This document shows, one piece after another, positions 1-10,595 of a stretch of DNA of 64,000 bases. How positions within the stretch are numbered: position 1 is the first letter of the stretch; each line of letters opens with the position of its first letter. The stretch covers positions 496,001 to 560,000 of the forward strand of contig NW_026570287.1 in the NCBI RefSeq assembly GCF_019649055.1, read 5' to 3'. The notes under the pieces are model-generated. The model did not search any database and was not told where the DNA came from. It saw nothing but the letters and a program-made list of their open reading frames with translations. The position numbers and the translations under genes were made by a program. Source of the DNA: Paramacrobiotus metropolitanus (taxonomy: Eukaryota; Tardigrada; Eutardigrada; Parachela; Macrobiotidae).

Positions 1-3000
1 GCGGAGAAATTACAGTCACTGACAACGGCGGTGGACCAGGTAGAGTCAGAATTTGTCCAATGGCGATGTACAGATTCCCCAAGCTCATACAAATGTCGAT
101 AGGCGGCAAAAACACGTTCACTTACACCGGTAAAGTTACCGTCACCGTAACGAGCGATAGCGACTTGAGAGGACTTATCCAAGCCATTCTGAAACTGTGG
201 ATCCAGAAATACGGTAAATTTAATTTTATGCACTCGCATTTCAAAGCCAGTTTTTCTTACTTAAAAGAAGAAAATTACTGAATTCAAATCCCTATGCTAC
301 CAGGATCAACCTACGGCATCGGTAACATTTCCATCAAGATCACATCCAAAGTCTCCAACGGCAGCGGTGGATGGATCATCACCTACGTCATCACCGGATC
401 CAGCAGCAAAGTTGTCACCATTAACAAAATCCAGGGCGAATGGACCATTACCATCACAACTTCCCAGATTCCCGGAATAACGGTGGAAGGCGAAACCAGC
501 ACCCCCGTATCCGGCGAAGACACCACCCCGGGAACCGGCGAAGACACGACAACACCGGCAACTCCAGGTGGCGAAGAGACTCCCGCCCCGGGCGGTGAAG
601 ATACCACGACACCGGCAACTCCTGGTGGTGAGGAGACTCCCACCCCGGGTGGCGACGTAACCCCCGCCCCGGGCGGAGAAGACACCACAACCCCTGCCAC
701 TCCTGGCGGCGAAGAGACCCCCGCCCCGGGCGGTGAAGACACCACTCCTGCTACTCCAGGTGGCGAAGAGACGCCCGCCCCGGGTGGCGAAGACACGACA
801 ACACCGGCTACTCCTGGCGGCGAAGAGACTCCCGCCCCGGGCGGTGAAGACACCACGACACCGGCTACTCCAGGTGGTGAGGAGACCCCCGCTCCTGGAG
901 GTGAAGACACCACAACTCCTGCTACTCCAGGTGGCGAAGAGACGCCCGCCCCGGGTGGCGAAGACACGACAACACCGGCTACTCCTGGCGGTGAAGAAAC
1001 TCCGGCCCCGGGTGGCGAAGACACCACTCCCGGAACAGATGCAGGCTCTCCGACTCCGCCTAACAGCAACGAAGAGGGTGGAAGCACTCCAGGCGGTGGT
1101 GGCGAAATTACTATTAACGGCAATGGTGGCGGCGAAGGTACATAAAAATTCGCATATAAAAATATATTTAAAACTTATGACGGTCATCATGGAATCTTTG
1201 CAGGTGGCGACAAGACATTCGATCTTACTGGTAAAATCACGGTCACCATTACCACTGATGCCGACTTGCGCGCTTTCCTCCAGGCCATTCTTAATTTATG
1301 GATCCAGAAATACGGTAATAGTTTAATCCTATTCCAGTTAAGTACCACATGTATTATTACATTCACAATTCTAGGTTCGATCTATGGTATCGGGAATATT
1401 TCCATTAAGATCACGTCCAAAGTACCAAATCCCACCGGATCGGGCTGGATTATCTCGTACGAAATTACCGGCAGCAGCAGCACCACCGTCACCATCGACA
1501 CCATTAAGGGAGAATGGAATGGCATCATCGATAACTCGGGCATTGATGGAGTGGTTATTGGTACCGGCACTATCACCATCGAGGGTGGCAACACAGGCGA
1601 AGGTGGCGGCGAAGGCGAAATTAGCATCGAAGGCAATGGTGGCGGTTCAGGTAATGATTACATATATATGTCCATAAATGTACATAAATTATATACCTGT
1701 ATATATTTATTTGTACCGACTGTACGTGGTTAAACATAACTGGTTATAATCGGCTGTTTCTGTAGGTGGTGACAATAAATTTGATCTCACTGGCAAAATC
1801 ACTGTCACGGTTACCACTGACGCTGATTTACGCACTCTTCTCCAAGCCATTCTGAATCTGTGGATCGAGAAATACGGTACATTTTGAATCGTTAATTAAA
1901 TCGAAACAAGCGAACCATCCGGCGTTTTGCATTCTCTGATTCTAGGATCAACCTACGGCATCGGAAGCATTACCATTAAGATCACATCCAAAGTACCAAA
2001 TCCCACTGGATCTGGCTTCATCATTTCGTACGAAATTACCGGCAGCAGCAGTACCACCGTCACTATCGATACCATTAAGGGAGAATGGAATGGTTTCATC
2101 GATAACGCCGGCATTAATGGCGTGGTTATTGGTACTGGTACTATCACCACAGAAGGCAACGGTGGTGGTGAAGGAAGCGGTGAAGGCGAGATTTCGGTGA
2201 AAGGCAACGGTGGCGGATCGGGTACGCGCGAAATATGTCCGACCTAGTGAAATTAGCGGGATATTTACACAGTACTCGTTCGCTTTAGGAGGTGACAATA
2301 GCTTCACCTTCAGCAGCACCGTCACGGTGACAGTAACATCCAATGCTGACTTGACCACCCTGATCAAGGCCATCCTGGACCTGTGGATCAAACAATACGG
2401 TTAGTGACCTTTTGAATGCAAGTGCTTAACAGCTGCATATTGTCATCAAGAGCCCATGATTTTCTGTAAATAGGCTCGACCTACGGAATCGGAGATGTTA
2501 CCATTAAGATCACATCTAAACAGCCAACCGCTAGCGGTGGATTCACCATCTCTTACACCATTACCGGCTCCAGCAGCACCACCGTGCCCACTGACACCAT
2601 CCAGGGCGAATGGACCGCTCTGATCAACGGCGCCGGTATTACTGGCATTGTTGTGGAAGGCGGTGAAGGCGCTTCTACGGAAGCCAGTGCTGGTGGCAAC
2701 TCTTTACCGTGACCGGTACCGTAAAGGTTACCTTCACGACCGATGCCGAACTCGACACCATTATGCAGAGCATCCTGCAGCTCTGGATTAAGACATACGG
2801 TAAACTTTGTAGTTACACACTGTGGTTTCTTCTTCTGTGATACACTCATATACGCATCCATACTGTATAGGTGTTTATACAATATAAACTTTATCTATAT
2901 CATTTATCGACGTATATACGTTTATATACGTTTATACGTTTAAAATGAGTTATGAGTGTATGGACAAATCTAAATATTTTGCCATGATTTTGTTTGTCAT

Positions 3001-4488
3001 CGATAGGCTCGATGTATGGTGCTACCAACGTGAAGATCAATGTCGGCTCCCGAGTGCCAAGCGGAAGTGCCTTTACCATTACCTTCACCATTACCGGCAC
3101 GAGCACCACGTCCTTCGATGTGACCGCCAATGCCGCTGAATTTGCCGGCGTTATTATTTCCGCACATATCACCGGTGTTGTTACCGATGAGGGAGGCGAG
3201 AGCAGCACGGAAGTCAGCGCCGAAGTTACAGTTGCACCGGATAATGGTGAAGGTACGTAGTGACGTAATTGTTTGTTTTCCAGAAACTTGTCACAGCGAG
3301 TATCGTTGTTATTGGCGTAAGACATTCTTCCACACCATGGCTTATGTAAAGTAGAATATCCATTATGGAATCGAAATTTGATGTCAAAATTAATTTTAAT
3401 GCTTGACGTACTGTTTTCGACGATCTAGTCTAAACTTTGTACGTATGCTTGCGTTTCAGATAACACTTCGCTTGCAGAGAAAAATTTTCATTTTATCTGG
3501 TACTTGTTTGATTTAGTTTGTTGATTGCAGGCGGTAACTTTGCTGAAAGCGAAAACGTCCGAAACAACAAGGATATTCGTAAGTGTAACACTTGCGTATT
3601 GTTATGGAGAGCATCTTTGGATGCATAATTTATATGGATAATAATAATCAAGTTATGAATTATCTAAACTTTTCGATTTGAACTTTAAACAGCACCCGGA
3701 AATTTTGACGTCCAGCTGGTCGTCTACCTGTCGTACGATAATGCTGCCATCCGGGACAATTTCCTGCAGCGCCTCAAAGTTAACTGGAACAACGCCTTGA
3801 GTAAGCATAAAAATTGGCAGACAATATATAACTAAAAGAAGCAGTTTTCATTCTCATATTTTTGTAGATGCTTACGTGGTGACCAGTCTCAACATTGCCT
3901 TTATTCGTGAACAACTGAACGTGGGCACACTGCCGGCCGATCAGGGCGGAAAGCCGGTCAACAAAGTCTGGTACCATCTGACAGGATCGACGCGCGAAGG
4001 ATTCAACGTGGGTCAAGTGTCCAAGGTATTCGAACGGGAAGTCATTGATTCCCATTTGGGCGGCGTGGAATTTACGCTTGCCGGAGGTTCGGCATCGGCG
4101 GCGCCTTCCACTGAGGAGGCTGAGGTGTCGGCGACTATCGATAACACCGGTAAGCTGACTTACAACTGGATTCATCTCATTATAAAAAAATTAAATGAAT
4201 AATTTCATATTAATACACTTTTAAAGTTCTAAAGCAATACCGAATAACGAGCGTAAAACCTATCGTTGACGAATGTGGTAGGTTTAAAGAGGATATCTGT
4301 GCGGACAAAACTTTCAATACTTGCTCGGTTATCGCCTTTAAAAGATAATGTCGTGTTTACCAATAAGTAATGTAAATTCTGTGTATTATTTTACAGGGTC
4401 CGATGATTCCAGTTCAAGCAATAATCAGAAGCCGCCGCCTAAGAAAGGACTTTTTGGAAACATCGTAGATAAGGTCTTTGGAAAATAA
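1..4488 (+). CDS. Modular extracellular protein A (5' part missing)
   Basis: I do not recognise the family. Exons: 1-39, 103-213, 304-1137, 1204-1314, 1375-1650, 1766-1876, 1946-2221, 2289-2399, 2474-2799, 3007-3252, 3531-3578, 3693-3800, 3868-4149, 4397-4488. Two exon types alternate: a 37-codon exon (strand, then a helix ending LWIxKYG) and a longer one (GSTYGIG start, two strands, then an IKGEW helix and a Gly-rich tail). Every complete exon has phase-1 borders. Exon 304-1137 adds a Thr/Pro/Gly/Glu stalk. The C-terminus is basic and amphipathic (KKGLFGNIVDKVFGK). Exon 2474-2799 fuses the two types without the usual intron, and its frame slips by one base at the TTT near 2702-2704 (one T appears missing; the length is 326 where 327 keeps phase). 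Repeat style and Thr/Ser/Gly content suggest a secreted or surface protein, but the N-terminus lies outside the window. Confidence 0.75.
530..1043 (+). repeat. 57-bp coding minisatellite, Thr/Pro/Glu stalk
   Basis: About eight imperfect copies of a 19-residue unit read GEDTTTPATPGGEETPAPG. One copy lacks a residue and one carries an extra GDVTPAPG insert. The array lies inside one exon of gene A and keeps its frame. Thr/Pro-rich repeats of this kind are usual in O-glycosylated stalks; that role is inferred. Confidence 0.9.
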
Positions 4489-5612
4489 GCGCTATATATA
4501 CAATTGCTCAGATTGACCATGAATGCGCTTGACAAAAAAAGGATTTAACTGCGTATTAATTAAAAATTCCCTTTACTAATATTGTTTTATTAAGTCTTGG
4601 AATGGTGACGGGCTGTACCTACAAAATTTATGGATGCTATTAATTTATGAATCAGTCTAGTTGGACCGTTATGCATTTTTTCCACTTGCTGTATTCTATA
4701 TATATGCCTGCCTGGACGTTTGACTGAATTCCGACTGTGTGATAAAGTGACCTATGAAAATAACGACACAACCGTTAATCGATACAGGAAGCAGCATATA
4801 CAGCTGTAAAATATATATCTGTATATTCATCGCCCGCAAAACAAAAAATTCAGTCTGCCATATGTTGCTTATAAGCATTGCAACCAGGTTATATGTAAAT
4901 TATCAAGGAATCAGGAAACAATCGCAAACAAAGTTCGTTATAAAATGATGTAATATTATAAAAAAGCCGTTAAACAAAGTATGTATTCTTTGACGTACAC
5001 TTTTTTTATTATCAAAGATTATTCATATATTTAAGTTTGTTAGAAATTTTTTTCACCAAATGGCACTATTTCTTCGCTTACATGGGTGTGTCACTGTACA
5101 TATTTCAGTAAACATATTATCGTTTGCAAGTGAAAGGTAAGCCGATTTACCTACTGTAATTAAAATCAGCATTTAATTTAAATTTTGCTACACATATATA
5201 GTGGTAGAATGTTTATTCACTTCGAAAGCAGTTATATTTACTGATGCGACAACTACTTAATTACAACGTGCCACAACAATATTGCAAAATCTTGGCAATG
5301 GTACACGATAATTAGTCTTGTATATCTTAAGGCAAGTGGTGATCGCTGTTTCCGCAAAGGTAAAAGTGAAAGTTCAATAATCCCATCGTATACTTTACAA
5401 CGTGGATTCTTTAAACCTGAAGGCAACGTACTCAAGAACAACAATAAATATTACGAGGATGTACTTTTCGGTTTACTGGCATGGAACATCTTCTTAAGAT
5501 ATAAAATTTAGTAGCAGTTGTACACACCAGAATTCCCGTATATTCTGTACAATTCCTGCTGCACATGAAATAATTTTAACCGTGCCGACAATATCGGTGA
5601 CATTAGTGCACA
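4489..5612. other. Gene-free spacer between module genes A and B
   Basis: AT-rich sequence with stops in all frames. It should contain the 3' UTR of gene A and the promoter of gene B. I see no convincing TATA box close to the 5613 start and no repeat element. Confidence 0.6.
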
Positions 5613-8600
5613 ATGGGAATTTTGGGACTAATTGTTTTAATTTTGATTGCATGTCTGCAGGTCAGTAAATGCTTCTGAACACCGCGTAATTCTTGCATTT
5701 TGAACGCAGAAGGCAGTCACTTAGTATATTCCTCAATAAAACCAAGTTTGAGTCATGGGCAATGTACACAACTACTTATATTGACAATTTGAGCAAACTG
5801 CTTGATATATATCTTACAATTAAAAATGTTCGCTATTTTCAGGTGTTATCGTTGTCCGCAACAGGTAATTAAATAACACATAGGTGCAGAAAAGTATTAC
5901 AAAAAGTAATAAAAATTTGGGCAATCGGAATTTTTATAATTTTTTAAACTTCAACTTTTTAAATAATAATTATATTACCCATTCTGACCGCCTGAATTGT
6001 GATAACTGCTCCAGCAATTAACAGCACCAGAGTAGTTATTAGCCTGATCCATTACATGATCCTGACCATATCACAATTATGTTAAATTTTCGTTTTTGTT
6101 TTGTTTAAAGGTGATTTAAAGGAGACTGTGATCTTACAATATGCCACCAATGACACGCTGAATAACAGCACCGACTTCATTCGACAAATATATGCTTATT
6201 TATTAGGTAAGCTTTATTTTGGCTGTTGTATCGTTGTCCACTTAGTTCTTTACGCAAAATGTTTAATAACATTTTACTGAAGATACGGAACTACAGAACC
6301 TCAAAATTAGCATTAGTTCAAGAAAAGCAATGGACGATGCTCAAGATGATCTTCCGAGAATAAATGCAGTTGATTTATCCATTACTGCAACCGACGTGAC
6401 ATCGGGTCATGCGCAAATTCAACAACTGCTGCCTTTTATTTCTCAGCAAGTTGATATAACACTGGACCAACAGGCAAATATCGCGGTGTCTTCTGCTTCG
6501 AAAACGATGCTGACAGTTTTGGATACTATTAAAACACCGCGCACATCCGCTGTAATTGAAACCGGAAAGAAATCTTTTATTATCTATGACGTAGTGACGA
6601 TTGAAGGCTGGAATGACGCAGCAGAAAGAAATGATGTTTTCGATAATATTCGCACAACCTGGTTGGAAGCCATATCAGGTACAACTGCAACTTTACAGCT
6701 CGTACAAATGAAGATCAATTTTTAATTCCGGACGAGAAAAAATATTTTAAAGTTAACACAGCCATTTCTACTATTTTTCATTGATAGTACAAACTGAAAT
6801 TAAGCGCATTTACTTTTGCTAATCTTGTGAAAGATTATGGTTTATAAAATTGCAATTCTGAAAAAGCGTTGATGGCTTAGCGCTTTCTTATAAGCGTTGG
6901 CACGTTGACCAGTTTACTGATTTTTTGTTGTTGTTAATCGAAGTTTATTTGCCTGATTTATTTCATTGCAGATTTCAGTTCGCACAGACCTATTGTTGAT
7001 CTAGTAATAACGCAGGACATTGTGAATTTTGATGGATCGCACCAGATCACGTACGCTGTGAATATTCTGCACGACGAGAAGGTGAATTCTAAAAAGGTCA
7101 TCGACAACTTTCTCAACAGTCTCAATGGTGCAAAGATCTCGAAATTGATTTCTCGTTCTACAAGTGATCCCCAACCGGAAATCAGACCGTTTGGCGATAA
7201 TGGCGTGCGCTCTTTTGGCTTCTACGATACCATTGTACTGAAGTACAATATGAAATCAGAGCAAGATTATCAGAGTGCTATGGAAGATATTCGGAAAAAC
7301 TGGATGAAAGTATTAGGTAGAAAATATTTCGATTTTTTGCAGCATGCAGCTGTACGTACTCAATTACGTATAATAAATACTAACGTGTTTCTAAGGTTCG
7401 GATGCGTGGAATGTTAAAATTCTACCGAAGCGCAAAACATCCGGTGTACAAGAGGCGCTAATCATTAGCTATTTAATTACATTTACCTCCACATTGAAAG
7501 GACCCTGGAAGTTCGGTGACCTTCGTGGTGAATTCGTCAAACTCATACCGAATATTCGCGGACCCACCTATTCGGCATCCGCTTACAAGAACGAGCCGAC
7601 GTTAGCGCAGAACGTCATTGTGACCGGCACAACGCCGGCTTCGAATAAACCCGTCCGTCAAGTGCCGGTTATGGTTAAAAGCAATCCCCTTCCCAATGGA
7701 GCCATTAAGCCCAAAGGACCCCGGACCCAGCCCACTACGACAACAACCACGGCATCCAGTCCAGTCGAAGATGATCCGGAGTTCGACAGCTCTGTATCGA
7801 ATAAAATGGAACAGTCCAAATCGTGGTTGCAGGGCAGCACAAACAATCAAATTGGCAGTAATGGCAAGGCAAAGCCGCAGTGGTCAGCGGGATCAGCAAC
7901 CAACGTACAGGTCAGCGATTAATCATGAGCGAAGAAAATCGCTTTATTTACTTCGAATATGCAAAAAATTTATTATAAATTTTTTGTCATTACAAACAAA
8001 ATTTAAATCTAAGCGAATTAATTTTTAGTGTTTCGGGTAAATGATGCTGATGATATATTTAATTATGCACTGAAACACCTAGGGTATACGTTTACGCTTC
8101 CTTTTCCTGCTGCAGACGGTTTATATTGCTCAGTTAGTACTGTACATGCACAGTCATTTATTGGCATAAATTCTCCAGGTACGGTAAGCTTTAGAGTACA
8201 ACACAAGTTGAAAAAATTAATTTTAATTGTAGGATGATAGCGACACAACGGAATCGACATACCGAACGGTTTACCTCAACGTATATTTAATAACGGATCT
8301 ATTTCGCATTACTCTTCGCGATCCCAGTGATCTGACCCTGTTTATGGACAAAATAGACCACGCATGGCATAAAACGATCGGTGAGCTAGAAATGAAAATA
8401 ACAACTTTGTTACCGTCTTTAAAATTCAAAGTTGTTTAGGGAACCGCACGGAATTTGCTCAAATTGTTTTATATGACGATGCTGTATCTTCGACTGACAG
8501 CAAAATCCACACCATCCAGTATGTCGTGGTAATTCTTTCCAGTGATGCGCACTTGGATCTCAACCGGCTCAAAACTAATTTTGAGCGCGCACGACCGGTT

Positions 8601-9084
8601 CCCCCAGGGCAAAAGAATAATGGCGCCGGTCTTTTGCCCTCTCCGTACAACTTCTTGGTTATTAAGGACACCTATCCTCTCACATATTCTGATCCCGAGG
8701 AGCAAAATGTGTTCGTAGCCAATTTACAGCAGCTGTGGATCAACGCTTTAGGTACTGTACTGTATTTGAATGTACTTATACGTACAAAAAAGCAGGTTAA
8801 GCAAAATAGTAAGACGAATTTGAGTAAAACTTCATATGTGATATTTACAGGCGGTCGAAGCTGAAGCCGTCGAAGTGATCGTATACGAAGACAGTATTAG
8901 CCACCACATTTTGAGTATGGGAGGCAAAACAAAACGCCAACAACGGCATCAGTTATCTTACATCGTCTTTATTGCGGCCAAAGGAATTCTGGATGAACTG
9001 GCCGTTCAGAAAAGTTTCCATCAACATTTAATCAAATTAACCGCTGTCGATGGCAGCAGTGTAGATCTGAGTCACCGAAATTAA
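5613..9084 (+). CDS. Secreted modular protein B (complete, 701 aa)
   Basis: Exons: 5613-5660, 5843-5864, 6111-6206, 6283-6678, 6972-7316, 7396-7910, 8233-8380, 8440-8751, 8861-9084 (702 codons with stop, frame kept throughout). The first two exons give a clear signal peptide (MGILGLIVLILIACLQ then VLSLSA). The rest is a half module, four modules ending ISG, VLG, TIG and ALG, and a closing half module. Each module has strands with YxVxI patterns, a middle helix with KxxF, and a last helix with W near its end. Exon 7396-7910 carries a long Thr/Ser/Pro linker; it runs to a TAA at 7920-7922 if unspliced, but splicing from CAG at 7910 (phase 0) to 8233 restores a normal module. The last acceptor could instead be 8851 with a later donor. 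Asn-X-Thr/Ser sites suggest glycosylation. Function unknown. Confidence 0.75.
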
Positions 9085-9669
9085 GAAGCGCTGCTTAAAA
9101 TGTTTAATTACTTAAAACAATTAACCGCGAACAAATTTTTGAATGGCTTTGCAGTACTTCCTTCTACGCTTTTGCGATCTGGTCAAAAACTTATTGCATG
9201 CAGTTTGAAGCGTGGAACTACATTGCAGTAAGAAACACAATAAATTTAATTGAAATAAATACAGTGAAATTTATGGGTACTAATGCAAAGCACATGCGAT
9301 AACTGTAAAATTTAATTATTATGACGCACATGCACTGAACTGAACATACAAGGTACTGAAATAGTCCCTATCTATATTTTTCGCTAATACACAAACATAT
9401 TTTCAGTGTTCTTTAACAGATATACGAAGTTAACAGTAATTTCTTATGCTTTGTGGCATTATGTTAATGTGGAAAAGAACAGGCCGCAAAACATTACAAT
9501 CTGCAGTATGCGATCACATACAGTACACTGTAATACAAGTGCTACTTGTTTCACGATTTGATTCCACTTGAATGAATCATAAGCTAAAATTAATTCCGAT
9601 CGCTGCGCACAATAGCGCAAAGTGTTTACGTCCGTAGACGTCCTGGAAACTTCTCTTAGTGCGCACGCG

Positions 9670-9677
9670 ATATAAAG
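9670..9677 (+). promoter_or_regulatory. Orphan TATA-like box
   Basis: ATATAAAG lies in a GC-richer patch (GCGCACGCG just before it). No supported coding exon begins nearby; the first ATG frame downstream is a 40-codon frame at 9779-9901. It could be an alternative promoter of gene C. Weak call. Confidence 0.25.
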
Positions 9678-10231
9678 CCGAAATAATTATAGCTAAGTAG
9701 TCATATCGGTAATAATAATTACGCTCACGCAGACCTTTGAATCTGCACTATACAACAACAACAAATTACACCGGTTTCATGGTTGTATTCATGGTTATAT
9801 ATGATTGTGCGACAACACGCCACAACATTTTTTCTATGATGATGAATATGAATGCGCACAACACGAGACACTGGCGATCACGTTTTATGGAGATCGTATA
9901 ATTATTGTAGCACTCATTTGAGTCACTGATGGTGAGAGGAAAAACCATTGCGAAAAAAAATCTAGGCATTAGTAATAACTGTATCTTTTGATCTTCTGTG
10001 ATGTTATTAATGTGTGATGCACTTTGTTTTGAGTGAACCATCAATCGAATACAAATTTGCCAATTGGCATGGTGAAACTGAATCTGCGCAGTTTGACAAA
10101 TGTTAGAATACATGACTGTAATCTGCGTGTAGTTAAATAGTCCATTTTCCAAATGCTGTTTTGAGCACATGCTGAAATTTTAAAACAGTGAGCTATTTAA
10201 TTAATGTATTAAAATGTATTTCTGAATCTGC

Positions 10232-10341
10232 AAAATATGCAGTAACGAGTGGTACTGACATCTCCGCACTCCGTGCGGTCGATAAAAGTTATCTTCTTGC
10301 CTTTCACGTTTTATGGGTTTTCACCGGATGCCTTGCAGTTG
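10232..10341 (+). repeat. Promoter-proximal direct repeat, copy 1
   Basis: A 110-bp block repeated 230 bp downstream at 10462-10568, nearly identical except for about a dozen bases in the middle. It contains a hairpin CCGCAC-TCC-GTGCGG (10264-10278) and the dyad GATAAAAGTTATC (10281-10293), two facing GATA-type sites that also resemble a TATA box. Confidence 0.85.
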
Positions 10342-10461
10342 ATGTACACTTTAATCATGAATGGTTTGCAATCGCACGATACAACTCGCGATTAAAAATG
10401 CCAGCTTTTCCGAATTGCATTTTGCCAGACCATGCAAATTTTTAAGTGAGGCTGTGCTACT

Positions 10462-10568
10462 AAAATATGCAGTAACGAGTGGTACTGACATCTCCGCACT
10501 CCGTGCGGTCGATAAAAGTTATCTTCTTGCCTTTGGGAATTTGGTTTTCACCGGATGCCTTGCAGTTG
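10462..10568 (+). promoter_or_regulatory. Promoter-proximal direct repeat, copy 2, probable core promoter of gene C
   Basis: Second copy of the 10232-10341 block. It ends 27 bp before the start codon of gene C, and its GATAAAAG (10511-10518) lies about 80 bp before the ATG, a workable TATA position. The promoter role is inferred from position. Confidence 0.5.
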
Positions 10569-10595
10569 TTACTGTAATCTACTGATAGTTGAAAG

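Larger units (their letters stand above)
9085..10595. other. Gene-free spacer upstream of gene C
   Basis: AT-rich, with tandem AATAAA-type signals near 9237-9262 that suit the end of gene B. It also holds an isolated TATA-like box near 9670 and a duplicated block at 10232-10568 just before gene C. No long reading frame is supported. Confidence 0.6.

Noticed and set aside
306-1190. Long minus-strand frames of 294 and 246 codons
   Set aside because: They are opposite the 57-bp coding repeat, whose composition keeps several frames open. The plus strand has fitting splice sites and family modules.
7920-7922. TAA as the end of gene B
   Set aside because: Splicing out 7911-8232 in phase 0 restores a standard module, and two further module exons follow in phase.
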